Both the position numbers and the translations under genes were made by a program. 64,000 nt of DNA from Sodiomyces alkalinus F11. Its lineage: Eukaryota > Ascomycota > Sordariomycetes > Glomerellales > Plectosphaerellaceae. Numbering within the stretch: the stretch's first letter is position 1; the number at the start of each line of letters is the position of its first letter. Of this stretch, positions 22,450 to 34,634 are shown one piece after another. The notes below the pieces were generated by a model. It had not been told where the DNA came from and did no database searches. It worked only from the letters and a program-made list of their open reading frames with translations. The stretch spans positions 6,156,346 to 6,220,345 of the forward strand of contig NW_021167080.1 in NCBI RefSeq assembly GCF_003711515.1. Direction: 5' to 3'.

Positions 22450-23920
22450 AGATATCTAACTATCACGAAATAAATAATCCTACCTTCGATTTTAACGAGG
22501 CTACTAGCTAGTTTAAGCGATAGCTCCGTGATAGCAAAACCGCCTTTATAGAGGACGCTAACGAGGAATACGATAGGGACATGCCGGGAACTAACACGGC
22601 TCCCGTACCTACCACCGCACCGGCACCTATTCCTACCACTACTTTTATTCCTATCGCTAGCACTACCTCTACCGCCGCCTTTACCCCTATTACCGTCCCC
22701 GTTCCTCCTATAACTATAATAGGACCCGCGTATAACCCTAACCTGCCCCCATATACGAATATTAACCCAGCCACGCTAACGGAGGAATAACTAGACGAAC
22801 GCGTTAAATGGATAGAGGCATAGAACTACCGTAAGCGTAAGCTCGAGTACCTTACTAAGCTTAAAGCGGACACTACTACTATCGCTACCGCCGCTATTAA
22901 CCCCACTATTAATCCTAACCCGGCCGATATTACCCACTATCGTATAGCTAAACCTCGACGTCGTATTATCGTAACCCTAATAGGATCCTAGTATACCCAC
23001 GATATATCCACGACCATGTCTATATATAGATCTGCTATATAGGCTAAGTTTAATTTCCCCTTACCTAAATAGGATAGCGTATCCTAGGCTAAGTATCGCA
23101 CATTTATCTAGGCAACGAATTAACGGTTTAACCTAGACTCTTAATCCTTCCCCACGGATGCTACGAAGAACTACTTCGTTATATCGTGCCTCCCCCACTA
23201 CCTTAAGAAACGCTGGTAGGCTAAACTACGATATAAGTACGATAGCGACTCTAATAGGGTTAGCTAGGCCATACTATAGGCTTAGTTATCCTGTTAGGTA
23301 GACGATAACGATACCCGCCTATAGGAGGTAGCGGTATAGATCTAGAGCGAGTCTATCTTATCTTAGAGAGAGGGCGAGTTCTATGCTAAGTTTATATAAC
23401 GGTAGGAAGCCCTAGAGTCGGAACTACCGGGCGAGCTCCTAGACTAGTAGAGGATTTAGATAATACTAATAAGGGTACTCCCGCCTATTCGAGACTATAT
23501 AGTGTCTATAGAGGTTTCTAAAGATTACTAGGACTTAGCCCCGGCCTATTATAGGGCCGAGGCCTTAACTATTACTAACGAACTAGCCGGCGCTCGGGCA
23601 GACTTCTAGTCCGCTACCTAATAACGCCGCTACCGCTCGCGTGCCCCTCCTTATACCCCTGCTTCTGCCCCTATTTCTACATCTACCCCTACGTCTATAC
23701 TAGCCTTTACTCCTAGCTATCCTATACGCCCTAGACCGTTATCGTATCTTAACTCTATCACTTACTATAATTATAATTAAAAGGGGTATTACGCCACTAC
23801 GTGCCTTAGCCCTTAGGCATAGCGCTCGAGTAATAGTAACCCGAATACCTAACCGGTATCCACCTCTTATCCTATAGTCGGCCGTGTTACGGGCGAGGTG
23901 CCCTAGGAACTATACCCGTC
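22450..23920 (+). pseudogene. gypsy A gag, broken
   Basis: Coding-like text on the plus strand includes EDANEEYDRDMPGTNTAPVP followed by a Pro/Thr-rich stretch, a helical capsid-like region (SESILS, EALESELPGELLD, RVLPPIRDYIVSIE, then AEALTITNELAGARADF) and a knuckle-like YYNYN-KGYYATTC at about 23,763-23,805 whose first Cys residues are lost. This is the layout of Ty3 gag. Stops, mainly TAG, occur throughout. Confidence 0.7.
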
Positions 23921-23939
23921 TCGGACTACCCCTACTACT

Positions 23940-25970
23940 ATACTAGTAAAGGCACGCGTGTCCCTTCGCTGAGGTAGGGAATAGGTATAGATATTAGCCC
24001 TCCTTAACGGAGGCGCCGATATTAACGTGCTGGATCGGTCCCTCTTAGGACCTAGTTAGGTCCCTAAGGGGTCCCTGATCCCGGTGTCCTAGATTACGGA
24101 AGGATAAACGAAAATAACCCTTAGGTCCCTCTATAGGATTATCACCACCACCGACCACTAAGGTCGGAAGAGAGTATAGCGCGCTGAGTTCTACGTTATA
24201 TAGCTTAATCCCTAGGGCGCCCGTATAATCCTGGGAAGACCGTGGCTTATAGCCGTTAACCCTAACGTTAATTAGCAGTACAGTATATAGACCTATCCCT
24301 TATCCTACGCGGAGCTTAGTATAGTTATATCCCTAAAAAAGCTCTATAGGGCAGTCAGATAAGCTAAGTCCATCCTTACTCTAACCTATATAGGTTCTAC
24401 ACGGGGCCTATGTATTAGCCTTATTAGCCACGTCGGCCTAATAGAAAACCCTTTAGTAGGATATAAAGATATATTCTTAGGAAACGGGGTCCACCTTAGC
24501 CTAGACGATAATCCTATCACCCCCACGCTACCGGAATAGTATTAAGATTTCGCTAACGTCTTTAACGTCGAGAACGCCGGCCGCCTACTAACGTATTAAT
24601 AGTTAGACTACGCTATTAAGATCGAGGAAGGGAAGAAGCCTCCCTACGGTCCTATTTACCCCCTCGCCGTATATGAACTCGAGGTGCTACGTTAGTACCT
24701 ATAGGATACTGTCGTGAAAGGCTAGATTAGACTATCTATTAGTCTAGCCGGTGCCCCTATCCTATTTATCCCTAAAAAGGGTGGTAAGCTATATCTTTAT
24801 ATTAACTATAGAGGGTTAAATAAGGTGATAATTAAGGACTGTACTCTCCTACCCCTTATCCACGAAATCTTAGATCGGTTATCTTTAGCGTAGTACTATA
24901 CTAAGCTGGATCTTAAGGATATATACTATCGGTTACGGATTCGGGAAGGCGACGAGTAGAAGACGGCATTCCGGACGAAACACGGCCACTACGAGTACCT
25001 CGTTATGCTATTCGGGCTTACTAATGCCCCCGTAAGCTTCTAGCGGTATATTAACTAGGCGCTAACGGGTCTTATCGACACTATCTATATAGTCTATCTG
25101 GATAATATTCTTATCTATAGTAAAGACCTAGCCACCTACCGCGTGTATGTCCGCGAGGTTCTTATAAAGCTTAGGCAGTAGTCCCTATATACTAACCCCG
25201 ATAAGTGCGAGTTTAAGACTAGAGACGTGGAATTCCTCAGGTTTATCTATAGCCTAGATAGAGTACGTATAGACCTATCCCGCGTTAAGGCTATCCGCGA
25301 CTAGGACCTTCCTAATAGTGTTAAGAAGATATAGGTCTTTCTAGGATTTACGGGCTTTTACAGGCGTTTTATTAAGAACTACTCTAGAGTGGCCGCCCCT
25401 CTTATAGACTATCTTAAAGGGGGCCTTACTAGGGGCTATGCCGGGGTGCTTTCTTAGTAGGCCCGGGTCGCGTTCGAAGAAATAAAGCTATTATTTTAAA
25501 AGGCACCGGTCCTACGGTATTTAAACCCTACTCTACCTATACGAATTAAGCTAAATGCTTCCGCTTTTATAATTAGGGCCGTTATTAGTTAGCTCGAGGA
25601 TAGGCTATAGAGACCCATTACGTTTATATCCCGTAAGCTCCGCGGCGCTAAGCTTAATTATAGCACGCCCGATTCGGAGCTTATAGCTATTAGCGAGTCT
25701 TTCCGTATATAGCGCCACTACGTGGCCTATAGTTAGAGCCCTGTGGTAGTCCTAACGGACTACCTAAACTATCGTTATCTACTAGATAAGCCGAAGCTTA
25801 AGGGCTAGCACGCACGGTGGCTTAAGGAGCTCGCCCCGTTTAATTTTAAGATTCGGCACCGCCCGGGGACGTTAAACCCCGCGAATAGGCTATTAAGGAA
25901 GCCCTAGCACGCGCCCTATAAACGCGCCCTGGTTACTAACCGGGTTAAGGCGGTAGAGTCTTTTTCGAAG
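23940..25970 (+). pseudogene. gypsy A pol: protease, reverse transcriptase, RNase H, broken
   Basis: The protease region reads ALLNGGADINVLDRSLL, where Asn replaces the catalytic Asp (GAC to AAC, a RIP change). The reverse transcriptase shows [27 protein letters not shown] and, at the YxDD site (about 25,096), YLDNILIYS, again Asp to Asn. The RNase H region follows with ASAFIIRAVIS, PITFISRKLRGAKLNYS and DSELIAISESF. Order and motifs are those of Ty3/gypsy pol. Many TAG codons replace Trp or Gln. Confidence 0.82.
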
Positions 25971-25974
25971 CGTT

Positions 25975-26520
25975 TCGCTATAGGGTATATCGGGGACTAG
26001 TATAGTTTCTATAATACCCCCGGTTCTAATATTCCCACTCCTCCTATCTTACCGGAAAAGGTGGTTAAGACATAAGCGGATAATTCTTTTTCTATCTTAG
26101 AGTTCTTCTTAAGGCGTTCTGTTTTAGGCTATATCGGGAATTAGGGTGGTTTCCGTAATAGCCCCGATTATAATTTTCCCGCTCCTCCTACCCTAGTAGT
26201 TAAGATATAAACGGATAACCTTTCTTTAGACCCCGCTCCTCCTATCTTAGTAGTAAAGATATAAACGGATAATATTCCTTTAAAGCGTTCTGTCTTAGGT
26301 CTATATAGGACCCAGGATAATACCCGCGCTATTCCCGCTCCTCTAATCTTACCGGAAAAGGTAGTTAAGACGTAAGCAGATAATCTTTTTTTAAAGCCTA
26401 TATCGAGGCAGTTTATTTTAGGCCTTATCAGAAACCAGCGTGGTTCCCGCACTACCCCCGATTCGGATTTCCCCGCTCTTAACTCCCCCACCCTGCTAAA
26501 AGAGGTGGCAGAGGCGTAAG
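25975..26520 (+). repeat. repeated Pro-rich spacer between RNase H and integrase (gypsy A)
   Basis: A module with cores such as IPTPPILPEKVVKT, FPAPPTLVVKI and IPAPLILPEKVVKT, alternating with LGYIG/LGLYR/LGLIR segments, occurs about four to five times in pol reading frame. Corresponding repeats at 41,095-41,690 in gypsy B differ in copy arrangement. No such module is usual in Ty3/gypsy pol. Confidence 0.75.
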
Positions 26521-26639
26521 CGGAAGACCCTTTTTACGCCCGTTAGCGAGAGGCCCACGGCGACGATACCACGTACGGATAGTAGTCTAGGAGTAGTAGT
26601 ATCCTTTGTTTTAAAAATCGCGTTTTTATACTAGACTAC

Positions 26640-27920
26640 TCTAGCCTCTATTAAAAGGTCCTATAGTATTTCTATAACGGACCTAGTATAGGGTATTATA
26701 GGGTTATAAGGACTATTAAGAGGATTTCGGACTTCTACTTTTAGGATTATTTACCCCGGGATATACGTTAATTTATACCCACCTATGGCGTATATTAACG
26801 TACTAAGCCGCGGCACTATAAGCTATATAGCGAGCTAGCGAGTCTCCTAGTACTTTAGCGCCCCTTTATAGAGATATCTATTAAATTTATCACGGGCCTA
26901 CCGCCGGTTTATAGCGCGACTATAGATAGGAAACGGGATAATATCCTCGTAGTAGTATACCGCCTAATAAAGTACTCGATTTATATCCCCTTAAGCAGTA
27001 GCCTAATAGCCGAGGGGCTCGCTAAGTCTTTATAGTATCACGTCTTCCGTACCTTTAGCTTACCCGATAGTATCGTGTCCGATCACGGGGCGTTATTTAC
27101 GAGTCGTTTTTAGGTAACTTTATATCGCTGCCTCGGCACTATATAACGCCTATCTATAGTATAGTACCCGTAAACGGATAGATAGACGGAGCGATAGAAC
27201 TAAAACCTCGAGTATTACCTACGTGTATTCTATTCGCAGAAATAGGATAATTAGGTTAACCGACTACCGCTCGCAGAATTCACCTATAATACGGCGTGGT
27301 ATTCTACGATACGTTATACCCCCGCCGATACATTAATAGGGTATAACCCCCGAGGCCCGGACAAGGTGCAGCTCCTAAGGGCAGGTAAGGCCCGCGCCGC
27401 TAAAGCCGAGACCCGAGCGGAACACCTTATAGCCTAGCGCCGATCTATCTCAGACCTTATCAAAAGGGCGTAGGCTTCCTACGAACGGTATTATAATAAC
27501 GGCCATACCTAGCGGAGGTTTAAGGTAGACGAGTACGTCTTACTACCTATACAGAATATCCGACAGAAAAAGCCCTCCAAAAAGCTTAGCGATAAGTTTA
27601 TCGGTCCGTATAAGATTACTAAGATTATCGGCATATATAGCCTAGCCTACTAATTAGACCTCCTAAAGGGTATAAGGATTTATAACGTTTTCCCGGTTTC
27701 CCTGCTAGAATTATAGAGGACCCGCGATAAGTTATAGCCGGAGCCACCCGTAGTCGACATTAAACCGGACTCGGATAAGTATAAGGTCGAAGCTATCCTT
27801 ACCCACCGATATTAGGGTAAACGACGTTAATACCTTATTAAATAGGCAGGGTATAACGATAAGGAGAATACCTAGGAGCTAAAATAGAATATCCCCGACG
27901 AACTCGTTAACGCCTACTTT
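26640..27920 (+). pseudogene. gypsy A integrase with C-terminal chromodomain, broken
   Basis: The catalytic core is seen as ISIKFITGLPPVYSATID, SIVSDHGALFTSRF and NLEYYLRVFYSQK, corresponding to the D, D and E blocks. The first Asp is not visible in place. At about 27,770-27,900 the text DKYKVEAILTHRY, YLIK and AGYNDKENT is the signature of a chromodomain (EVEAIL...YLVKW.GY...ENTWE). This places the element among chromoviruses, whose chromodomain targets integration to marked chromatin. Confidence 0.82.
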
Positions 27921-28574
27921 AAAGCGAGGCTAATAGGGGACTATATAGGTTCCTATAATATTCCTACTAGGAATTAAACGGGTTCGTACACTATTTCCCT
28001 AATAGATATAACGTAAGGACGTTTTTCCCTCCTTACGGATAATAAGACTTACTAGGAACTAACCGGGTTTATATACTATCCCCGTATCGGCTATATTAAC
28101 CTAGAAAACCCTTTAGTGGGTCGTGGAGATAAATTCTTAGGCAGGGACCCCCCCTTAATCTAGACGGGGATTATATAGGCATTATCACCTCTCCTCCTAT
28201 TTTCTTCCGTTTAAGCGTTCTGCTCTTAACCTCCTACTTTCTTCCTTTAGAGCGTTCTACTCTTAACCTCTATTCTCCTTTTTTTAAGCGTTCTGCTTCC
28301 GACCTCTATTCCTTTTCGGGCATAAACGCCCTAATCCCCGTTCCTCTTCCTTAGGTATAATAGCTTATCGCCCTTAAAGTCTATTTCCCTTTACTATTCC
28401 CTTAATTAACCGTTATAATAGGGACACGATTATATTATAATAGGAGTATAGTTAGAGATTATTAGGGTTTTAATAGGAATACCCTAAAGCTAGTAAAAAA
28501 AAAAAGGAAAAACCTAACCTAAAGGTTAGTAAAAAACCTAGAAAAAAAAATAACTGTTTCCTCTATATATACTA

Positions 28575-30030
28575 TCACGGCCCCTTAAGGGCGTCCTTAA
28601 ACCCCACTAACTTATCGTCTAAAGGGGTGGGCTTACGCCTAACCGCCTCGTTATTATCCTCTATATATACCTAGCTCTACCCCGCGGTAGTAGCCGTTAC
28701 CCCCTTTTACCCACCACCCGCGGATAGTGTCGAAGGCCGAAGAGATAAAGGCGTCTTCGCCTTCTACTGCTTTTTCTTCTTCTTCCCTAATAAAGGAGTC
28801 GAGGGCGTTAAAGCCTTCTTCCCCTTACCCTTCTTCACTAATAAGGTCGGTATTATATCGTTATCGTCGGGCACTTTATAAGGATCCGGGGGACCCTAAG
28901 GACCTTACGGTATAAAGCCTTAAGGTTACGCAGGGCTACCGTTATTAAATATATCGTTACCTATAAAGATAACCCCCGCGGGAGCTAAGGCAGACCCTAA
29001 GGGTATAGGTATATTACCTTCCACGGCCTAAGCCTAGGCTAGGTTAAGAGTAGCTATCTACTCGAAGGCAGTGGCCGTACGTTCCTAGGCCGTAAGGTCG
29101 CGCTAATATAACGCTAGACGTTACTACTCGATATCGAGCCGCTACTACTTAACGGTGAGGCGCTACTACTATAACCCGACGAATTACTTAAGGAGCGACT
29201 CTATACTATTAAGCCTCTTATGGATATCTTCCGCCGTTTTCTAGCGGGCGTCGGTAACCTCTTTAGCTTAACGCCGAGTAGTAATAGCGTCCTCGGTAAA
29301 CGACCGGTTAATCTCTAGCGTTACTTAACCTAAAGCCTTTCTAAGGATAATCTAGTATCGAACTACTATAGCCTAGTACTATAAAGGATTAGTAAGGGTA
29401 CTATATAGGGTTAATAAGGGGATATAGTTAGTAATACTTATACGATAGCTCTTATTTAGACTACCCTTCTCGATAGCGATAATTAAAACCATTTATAGCT
29501 ACTCGGTAGCGTTCTTACTAATAATAGAGAGCTATTATTATATTAGAAACAGGCCTACGGAGTGGTTTATAATAGGAGGAAGTATTAGGATAATAATAAC
29601 GATATATAACTTGCCACGCGGTATTTAAGGCTATTATACTCGGAGTAGTAGTGGCACTTATTTATATACCGACCGTTATCGGCGTAACAGCACGTCTCAG
29701 CCTTAATAGTATACGCCTTTTCCTTAAAGTTAATCGTCACTAACTTACCTGTATAACATATATAGGGGGCCCTTAAATCCCCGCCTATCCCGATATCCAC
29801 TACCCTTTAGCGTGGAGTAACCGATAGCGTAGTAGTCGACGACGATATAGCCGTAGTAGGAGTAGGAGGCTTTAGCGTAGCTAGCTATAGGGCTAACTGC
29901 CTAGCAGACTATAAGGTCGACGCCGTAACCACGATCTTAATCCTCTTAGAGGACCGTGTTATACTCGCGGGAGTAACGACGCGCTTATTATTATTATTAT
30001 CTTCCTAGGAAGGTATAGTGATTACGTTAT
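28575..30030 (-). pseudogene. antisense frame between pol and 3' LTR of gypsy A
   Basis: On the minus strand, opposite to pol, coding-like text runs from about 30,030 down to a stop at 28,577-28,575. In order it shows a basic Ser/Thr-rich start (NKRVVTPASITRSSKRIKIV), a conserved block DIGIGGDLRAPYICYTGKLV and a Cys-containing patch with NKCHYY near 29,630-29,665. An uninterrupted heptad-like stretch (VTLEINRSFTEDAITTRR, then TAEDIHKRLNSIESLLK; about 29,155-29,345) predicts a coiled coil. The end reads PTPLDDKLVGFKDALKGP. RIP stops interrupt it and the start is unclear. I do not recognise the family. The matching part of gypsy B is similar but internally deleted. Confidence 0.6.
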
Positions 30031-30683
30031 ACCACGCGGTTAGCTAGTATTATAGATTAGAGACGTGTGGAAGCACTTATAAGATAGTAGTTAATTAATA
30101 GAAGACTATAAGACGTTAGTATATAGTATCTTAGATTTAGGAGAAAACTCACGAAGAATAACACGATCGGAAAATCGAGTATAGGAGAGGAAGAAAAGAA
30201 TAGGAAGAGGGAATAACGGCAGGTTACGAGATATCCCTAAAAAGCAGTTATATAGACATCTATTTTTAGTATAAAGGAGGAAGCTACGAATCCACGGAAG
30301 GAGTAATAACGGACCCCACGTAACATCGGCTTTAGGAGTCTTTATAGATAAATTAAAGGGATAGCCTAGAAGGATAAAGGGATATACTAAGGGGCTAGTG
30401 GAGGAACCGGCCGGGAACTTATTAGGGTCCCGGGTAAGGTATTATCTTCGGTGGTTTTATTAATAGAACAAGGAGGGGGAGTACGCACCTAGGTTAGAGC
30501 CACGGCCTAAGAGGCTCTATATAGGAACCAGGCGGGGACCTATCGGGGTCCCGTCGTGGAGGGCTCTAGTCCGGGGCGCCGGGGGACTTGGAGGACGGAT
30601 TCGGGCACTGGGTTTTAGAGGAGCCGGGAGGCCGGCACGGATCGGGCGCTCCTAAGAACAGGAGTATCCGGGGAAGGTCGCTA

Positions 30684-31001
30684 TATCAGGTGCCTATAGC
30701 AGTAGTTATAATAGGTCCCTAGTATAAACCTATAGAGGTCTAGGCATACCTAGTCTAAGACCCTCGAGGTATAAATAAAACAGTTATTATATAGTAAATA
30801 GAGTAGTCCTCGAGGAGTAGCCGAGGGCAGAGGAGCATAGACTTAAGGAGCGAAAGAGCCTCTCCTTTAAAGAGGGAGGCCAGCGATTAATCTAATTCTT
30901 TAGCTACACCCACGTTCTAACCCTATTATAATTCTATCGTGATCACACCTAGTTCCTTACTTAACCCTACCTTTTCACTCTTTGCGACTACCCATTTAAT
31001 A
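30684..31001 (+). repeat. gypsy A 3' LTR (318 bp)
   Basis: Homologous to 22,034-22,397 but 46 bp shorter: two of the three tandem units of about 23 bp are missing. More C-to-T/G-to-A changed than the 5' LTR in its first half. Confidence 0.88.
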
Positions 31002-31006
31002 TCCTA

Positions 31007-32250
31007 GTAGGACAAAAGTATATAGACCCTCTATACACCAAAGACTTAGTGCTATCTTTATAGCGTGCCTCGAAGTAAGCTATTACCCGAAAAGGTGCCG
31101 CTATACTACCGTAGTAGTCCTTAAAAAGGAAGGCCGGCCGCTGGCCGACTACGGGATAGTAAAGGGCTAATAACCGATATTACTCCTTAGCACGATAGGT
31201 AAGGTCCTTAAGGGGATACTAGCCGATCGGATCGCTACCGTAGCGGAGGAGTATCGGCTCCTCTCGGAGGGATAGATAGGAAACCGGATAGGGCGAAGTA
31301 TAAAGACAGTAGTATAAAGAGTCACGGAGGCCGTAAGGGCGAGCTAGGCCTATAGCGGCACCGCTTTAATACTCTAACTAGATATTAAAGGCGCTTTTAA
31401 TACTATCCCCTATCCTCGCCTCCTCGAGGTACTCGAAAGGAAAAGCTTCCCCCGGTAGCTTACTACCCTAGTTAGTAGCTTCCTTTAAGACCGTATAGCC
31501 TAGCTATTACTTAATAGCGAAATAGCCCCCCCGCGATACCTTTATAGGGGTATACTATAGGGCTCCCCAATCTCCCCTATCCTCTTTATCCTCTATATCT
31601 CTACCCTATACGAAGAACTAAAAAGGGTTCCTAAAACGATAGTAGTAGGCTTCGCCGACGACACGAATATTATCGCCTTCGGTAGAATAAAGGTATAGAC
31701 GCGGTAATACCTCGCCACTACATGGCGGATATACCTAGACTAGGAGATAGCGAGCGGACTATAGTTTAAACTAGCTAAGTGTGTCTATATCCCCTTTACG
31801 AAGACACGCTAACCCTTACCCACCCCGCTCCCCCTCGGTACTACTTTAGTACCGGTAACGGAGGCGATAATGCTCCTAGGCGTTTAGCTTAATAGGAAGC
31901 TTAACTTCTGATAAAATACTAAAAAGGTAAAAAGCCGTCTAGCCAGCTAAATATACGCCCTCTTAAGGCTTAGCGCAGTAGCGTAGGGGTATAGCTTCGT
32001 AGCTGTAAGGAGACTATACCTCGTAGTTATACGATTAATAATCGCCTATTACGCCTCGACTATCTATAAGATAGGGGCCGGCCCCCGGCACGGCCCCGTA
32101 GCGGCACTTATAGCGGTATAGAACCGATGCCTCCGACTAATAGCCGGAGCCTATAAAGCCACGCCGGTTAGGGTCCTCGAAAAAGAGACTTTTATCCCCC
32201 CCCTTAACCTATACCTCTTAAGCCTAAGTGCCCGAAAGATCCTCCGGATA
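31007..32250 (+). pseudogene. LINE ORF2, reverse transcriptase part, broken
   Basis: Resumes after gypsy A. Through stops one reads VVVLKKEGRPLADYG, TIGKVLKGILADRIAT, LLSEG and later VVGFADDTNIIAFG, with the catalytic FADD intact at 31,651-31,662. These are the classical LINE reverse-transcriptase blocks. Frame breaks and TAG stops make it non-functional. Confidence 0.8.
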
Positions 32251-33169
32251 TAAGAAGAAAGGACCGAAGATAAGATATTAGCCGGAGCATATACCGCAGC
32301 GAGAGCCTTAGCGGCACCGAACCGGTATTATAGGACCCACGCCGCCCTTGCGTGGATAGTATAGCTTACCGCTCTAACGACTTAGACCGGAACCTCGCCC
32401 CCGAGGAAGGCCCTTATAAGGGAATAGAGTTAAGCCTAGGCGGAAGCATGGCGGCCCTAGACCTACGCCGTAACGGTACTAAGCCGCCCCCCGATATAAC
32501 GCTCCCTCCGGAAATATAGAGAGCTCCTTAAGCTATAGAGCTCCGCACTTACCTAGATTAGATTAGAAAAACTAGGCCTACGGGTATTCCTAGCTAAAAC
32601 GAGAGTGCCGGGCTTCCTATTACCGTGGTGCCTTTACGGAGACGGAGGGGCGGAAACGGCGGAGTATATAGTACTCTAGTACTAGGAGGTAACCGAGGAA
32701 GACTATAAGGACCTCTTCGGCGCTATAAGGATGCTACTTATAACTAAAGGAGATTTATACAACACACTAGAACATGATACCGAGGCCGGGATAGTTATAA
32801 GGTGGTTCCTATAACGGAAGAGGCTTAAGGACTTCCGCCTCGCCCTTAAAGTTATAGAGGCCTACGAAGATACCCGCGACACCGAAGCGATACCATATCG
32901 GGGATAAGACGACACGACGACTAATTAATTATTAGGATAGGGGCCTTATAAGCCAGGACCCCAGCGGTAACGAGGTAGTATTAGTACGGTATAGATTAGC
33001 TCTTATCGTTATTACCTCCCTCGGAGGTATTAATACCGCTCTTAATATACTTAAGACTCTACTAGACTAGTTAGCTAACTAACACTGCTAAGGAGCTATA
33101 GCGAGACTAAGGGGGTGCCACTTATAAGGTCTTCTAGGATTAAATCTATCTTAGCCTCTAAACGTCTTA

Positions 33170-33720
33170 TCTAATAAGATAACTCCTATACCTTTACCGA
33201 CGGTGCCGCCGCGACTGCGATTAAAAGATAACGCCCGGTTTAGGGCCCGGCTAGAAGACCGGGACGCTGTCCCTAGGCGCTCCTTAGCCTATAACTTATT
33301 AGCGTGGAGCTACTATAGCACCGAAAGGGGACACCTATAGCAGCGATACCCGCGCTATTAACGGCCTTTACCGCCACGTATACCTAATAGATATCTATAA
33401 GGCATTACTACTACTTTTTAGTAGCGGAGGGGACCTATCGAACCATTAGCCACGACTACCACGACGTATACACGGTACTACTATAGCACCGAGGCGACTT
33501 ATATCCTTATATAGATAGCGATTATTAGTATACTAGTAATAGGCCGCGCTTATTCCCGTAGTGTTAGCGTAAGCTTCTATATTATCGGGGTAAATACCTA
33601 AACGCTTACTATAACGAATATAACTACCCTATATTAGCGCTATAACACTACTCCGACGCCACCGAGGGCTATATACGGCAGGATATAAACTATACCACGC
33701 TTATAACGGCGGTTATTATT
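33170..33720 (+). pseudogene. LINE ORF2, RNase H domain and C-terminus, broken
   Basis: FTDGAA at about 33,192 marks the first RNase H carboxylate block (T/S-DGA). It is followed by coding-like text with a GVELL-type and Gln/His-rich end. Many Tad-like LINEs carry RNase H after the reverse transcriptase. The 3' untranslated part and (AAT)n tail follow to 34,622. Confidence 0.6.
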
Positions 33721-34634
33721 ATTAGTATTAGTGTTATTAGGAGACGATATCTATAACTATTAATACGCTACTCTCAAGGCACCGCTATGCTATAAAAAGA
33801 ACTTATATTATACTACTACTTCGGATTATTTATTTATATATATAAATCGATACTATACTACCTAATTAACCCCTACGCTACTACGCTACCGCGACGCTAC
33901 CTATAAAGCACCTATAGTTAAATTATAAAAGAGAAATAACGAGGAAAACTAAAGGGGTTTACTATTCGTATAGAGCCGTAACGATAAGCCTACGGCACCG
34001 TAAGCGGGTATAGATCGGGAGGAAAATTTATAACGAACTCGTTAGCGTTATAGGAGGAAAAAAGAGGAAAAGGGGTATAAAGACCTCGTAGGATATTAAC
34101 TATCTAAATTTTATAATAGGGTAGAGTACTATCCTCCCTACCTACCGCCGGATATAGCAGGAACCTACCTAAGGGAGGTAGGAGGCGCCTACCTCCTTTA
34201 TATTCTTTATTAACCGAACGGAAGGAATAAAAGGTATAATCCTCGGAGACGTAGGGAGGCTAAGGCTAAAGGGACGTAACTGCTGTACCGCGGAGGCGCG
34301 GCGGCACCCCCCTTAGCCTCCACTCCGCCGCTAACGATTAGCTTAGGCTAACCTACCTACCCACTAGCCTGCTATACTTCCCGTTAGCTATTAGCCTAGA
34401 GGTATAATCCAGATACGCAGCAGAGACAAAGCGGGGCCACGTTAGCCCCGTAGCGGCACCACTCCACCTAAGGAAGTATATAGAGGTTTTCCCCGGGTTT
34501 TACCTGGGTTTTCCCCTCTATAGCCACCCGAGAAGGACCGTATAGCCTAGAAAGACTCCTAAAATAATAATAATTATAGATTAGTTAGGATAGCGGAGTA
34601 AGATTAATAATAATAATAATAATAAAAGTATTCT

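Larger units (their letters stand above)
22034..31001 (+). mobile_element. gypsy A: Ty3/gypsy chromovirus inside the LINE
   Basis: An 8,968-bp element with LTRs 22,034-22,397 and 30,684-31,001 flanked by TCCTA duplications (22,029-22,033 and 31,002-31,006). Order on the plus strand is gag with zinc knuckle, protease, reverse transcriptase, RNase H, a repeated Pro-rich spacer, integrase and a chromodomain. An antisense frame follows before the 3' LTR. Every frame has RIP-type stops. It belongs to the same family as gypsy B. Confidence 0.9.
19011..34622 (+). mobile_element. Tad-like LINE (non-LTR retrotransposon), interrupted by gypsy A
   Basis: Bounded by the 12-bp duplication and ending in an (AAT)n tail at about 34,605-34,622. 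Without gypsy A (22,034-31,006 with its duplication) it is about 6.6 kb, close to full length for Tad-clade elements. Domain order on the plus strand is ORF1 with a CCHC-type end, AP-endonuclease, reverse transcriptase, then RNase H and a Cys/His-containing end. All frames contain many TAG/TAA stops consistent with RIP, so it is dead. GC stays fairly high because CpG is preserved while CpA is lost. Confidence 0.88.

Noticed and set aside
22508..22790. Gly/Val/Ile-rich minus frame and Pro/Thr-rich plus frame in gypsy A (the minus frame also at 37,534-37,731 in B)
   Set aside because: The plus frame is an unbroken piece of the Pro/Thr-rich part of gag and the minus frame is its shadow; neither is a separate gene.
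26168..26491. 107-codon open frame on the minus strand in gypsy A
   Set aside because: It is the antisense shadow of the repeated Pro-rich spacer in pol; its apparent repeats simply mirror the sense repeats.
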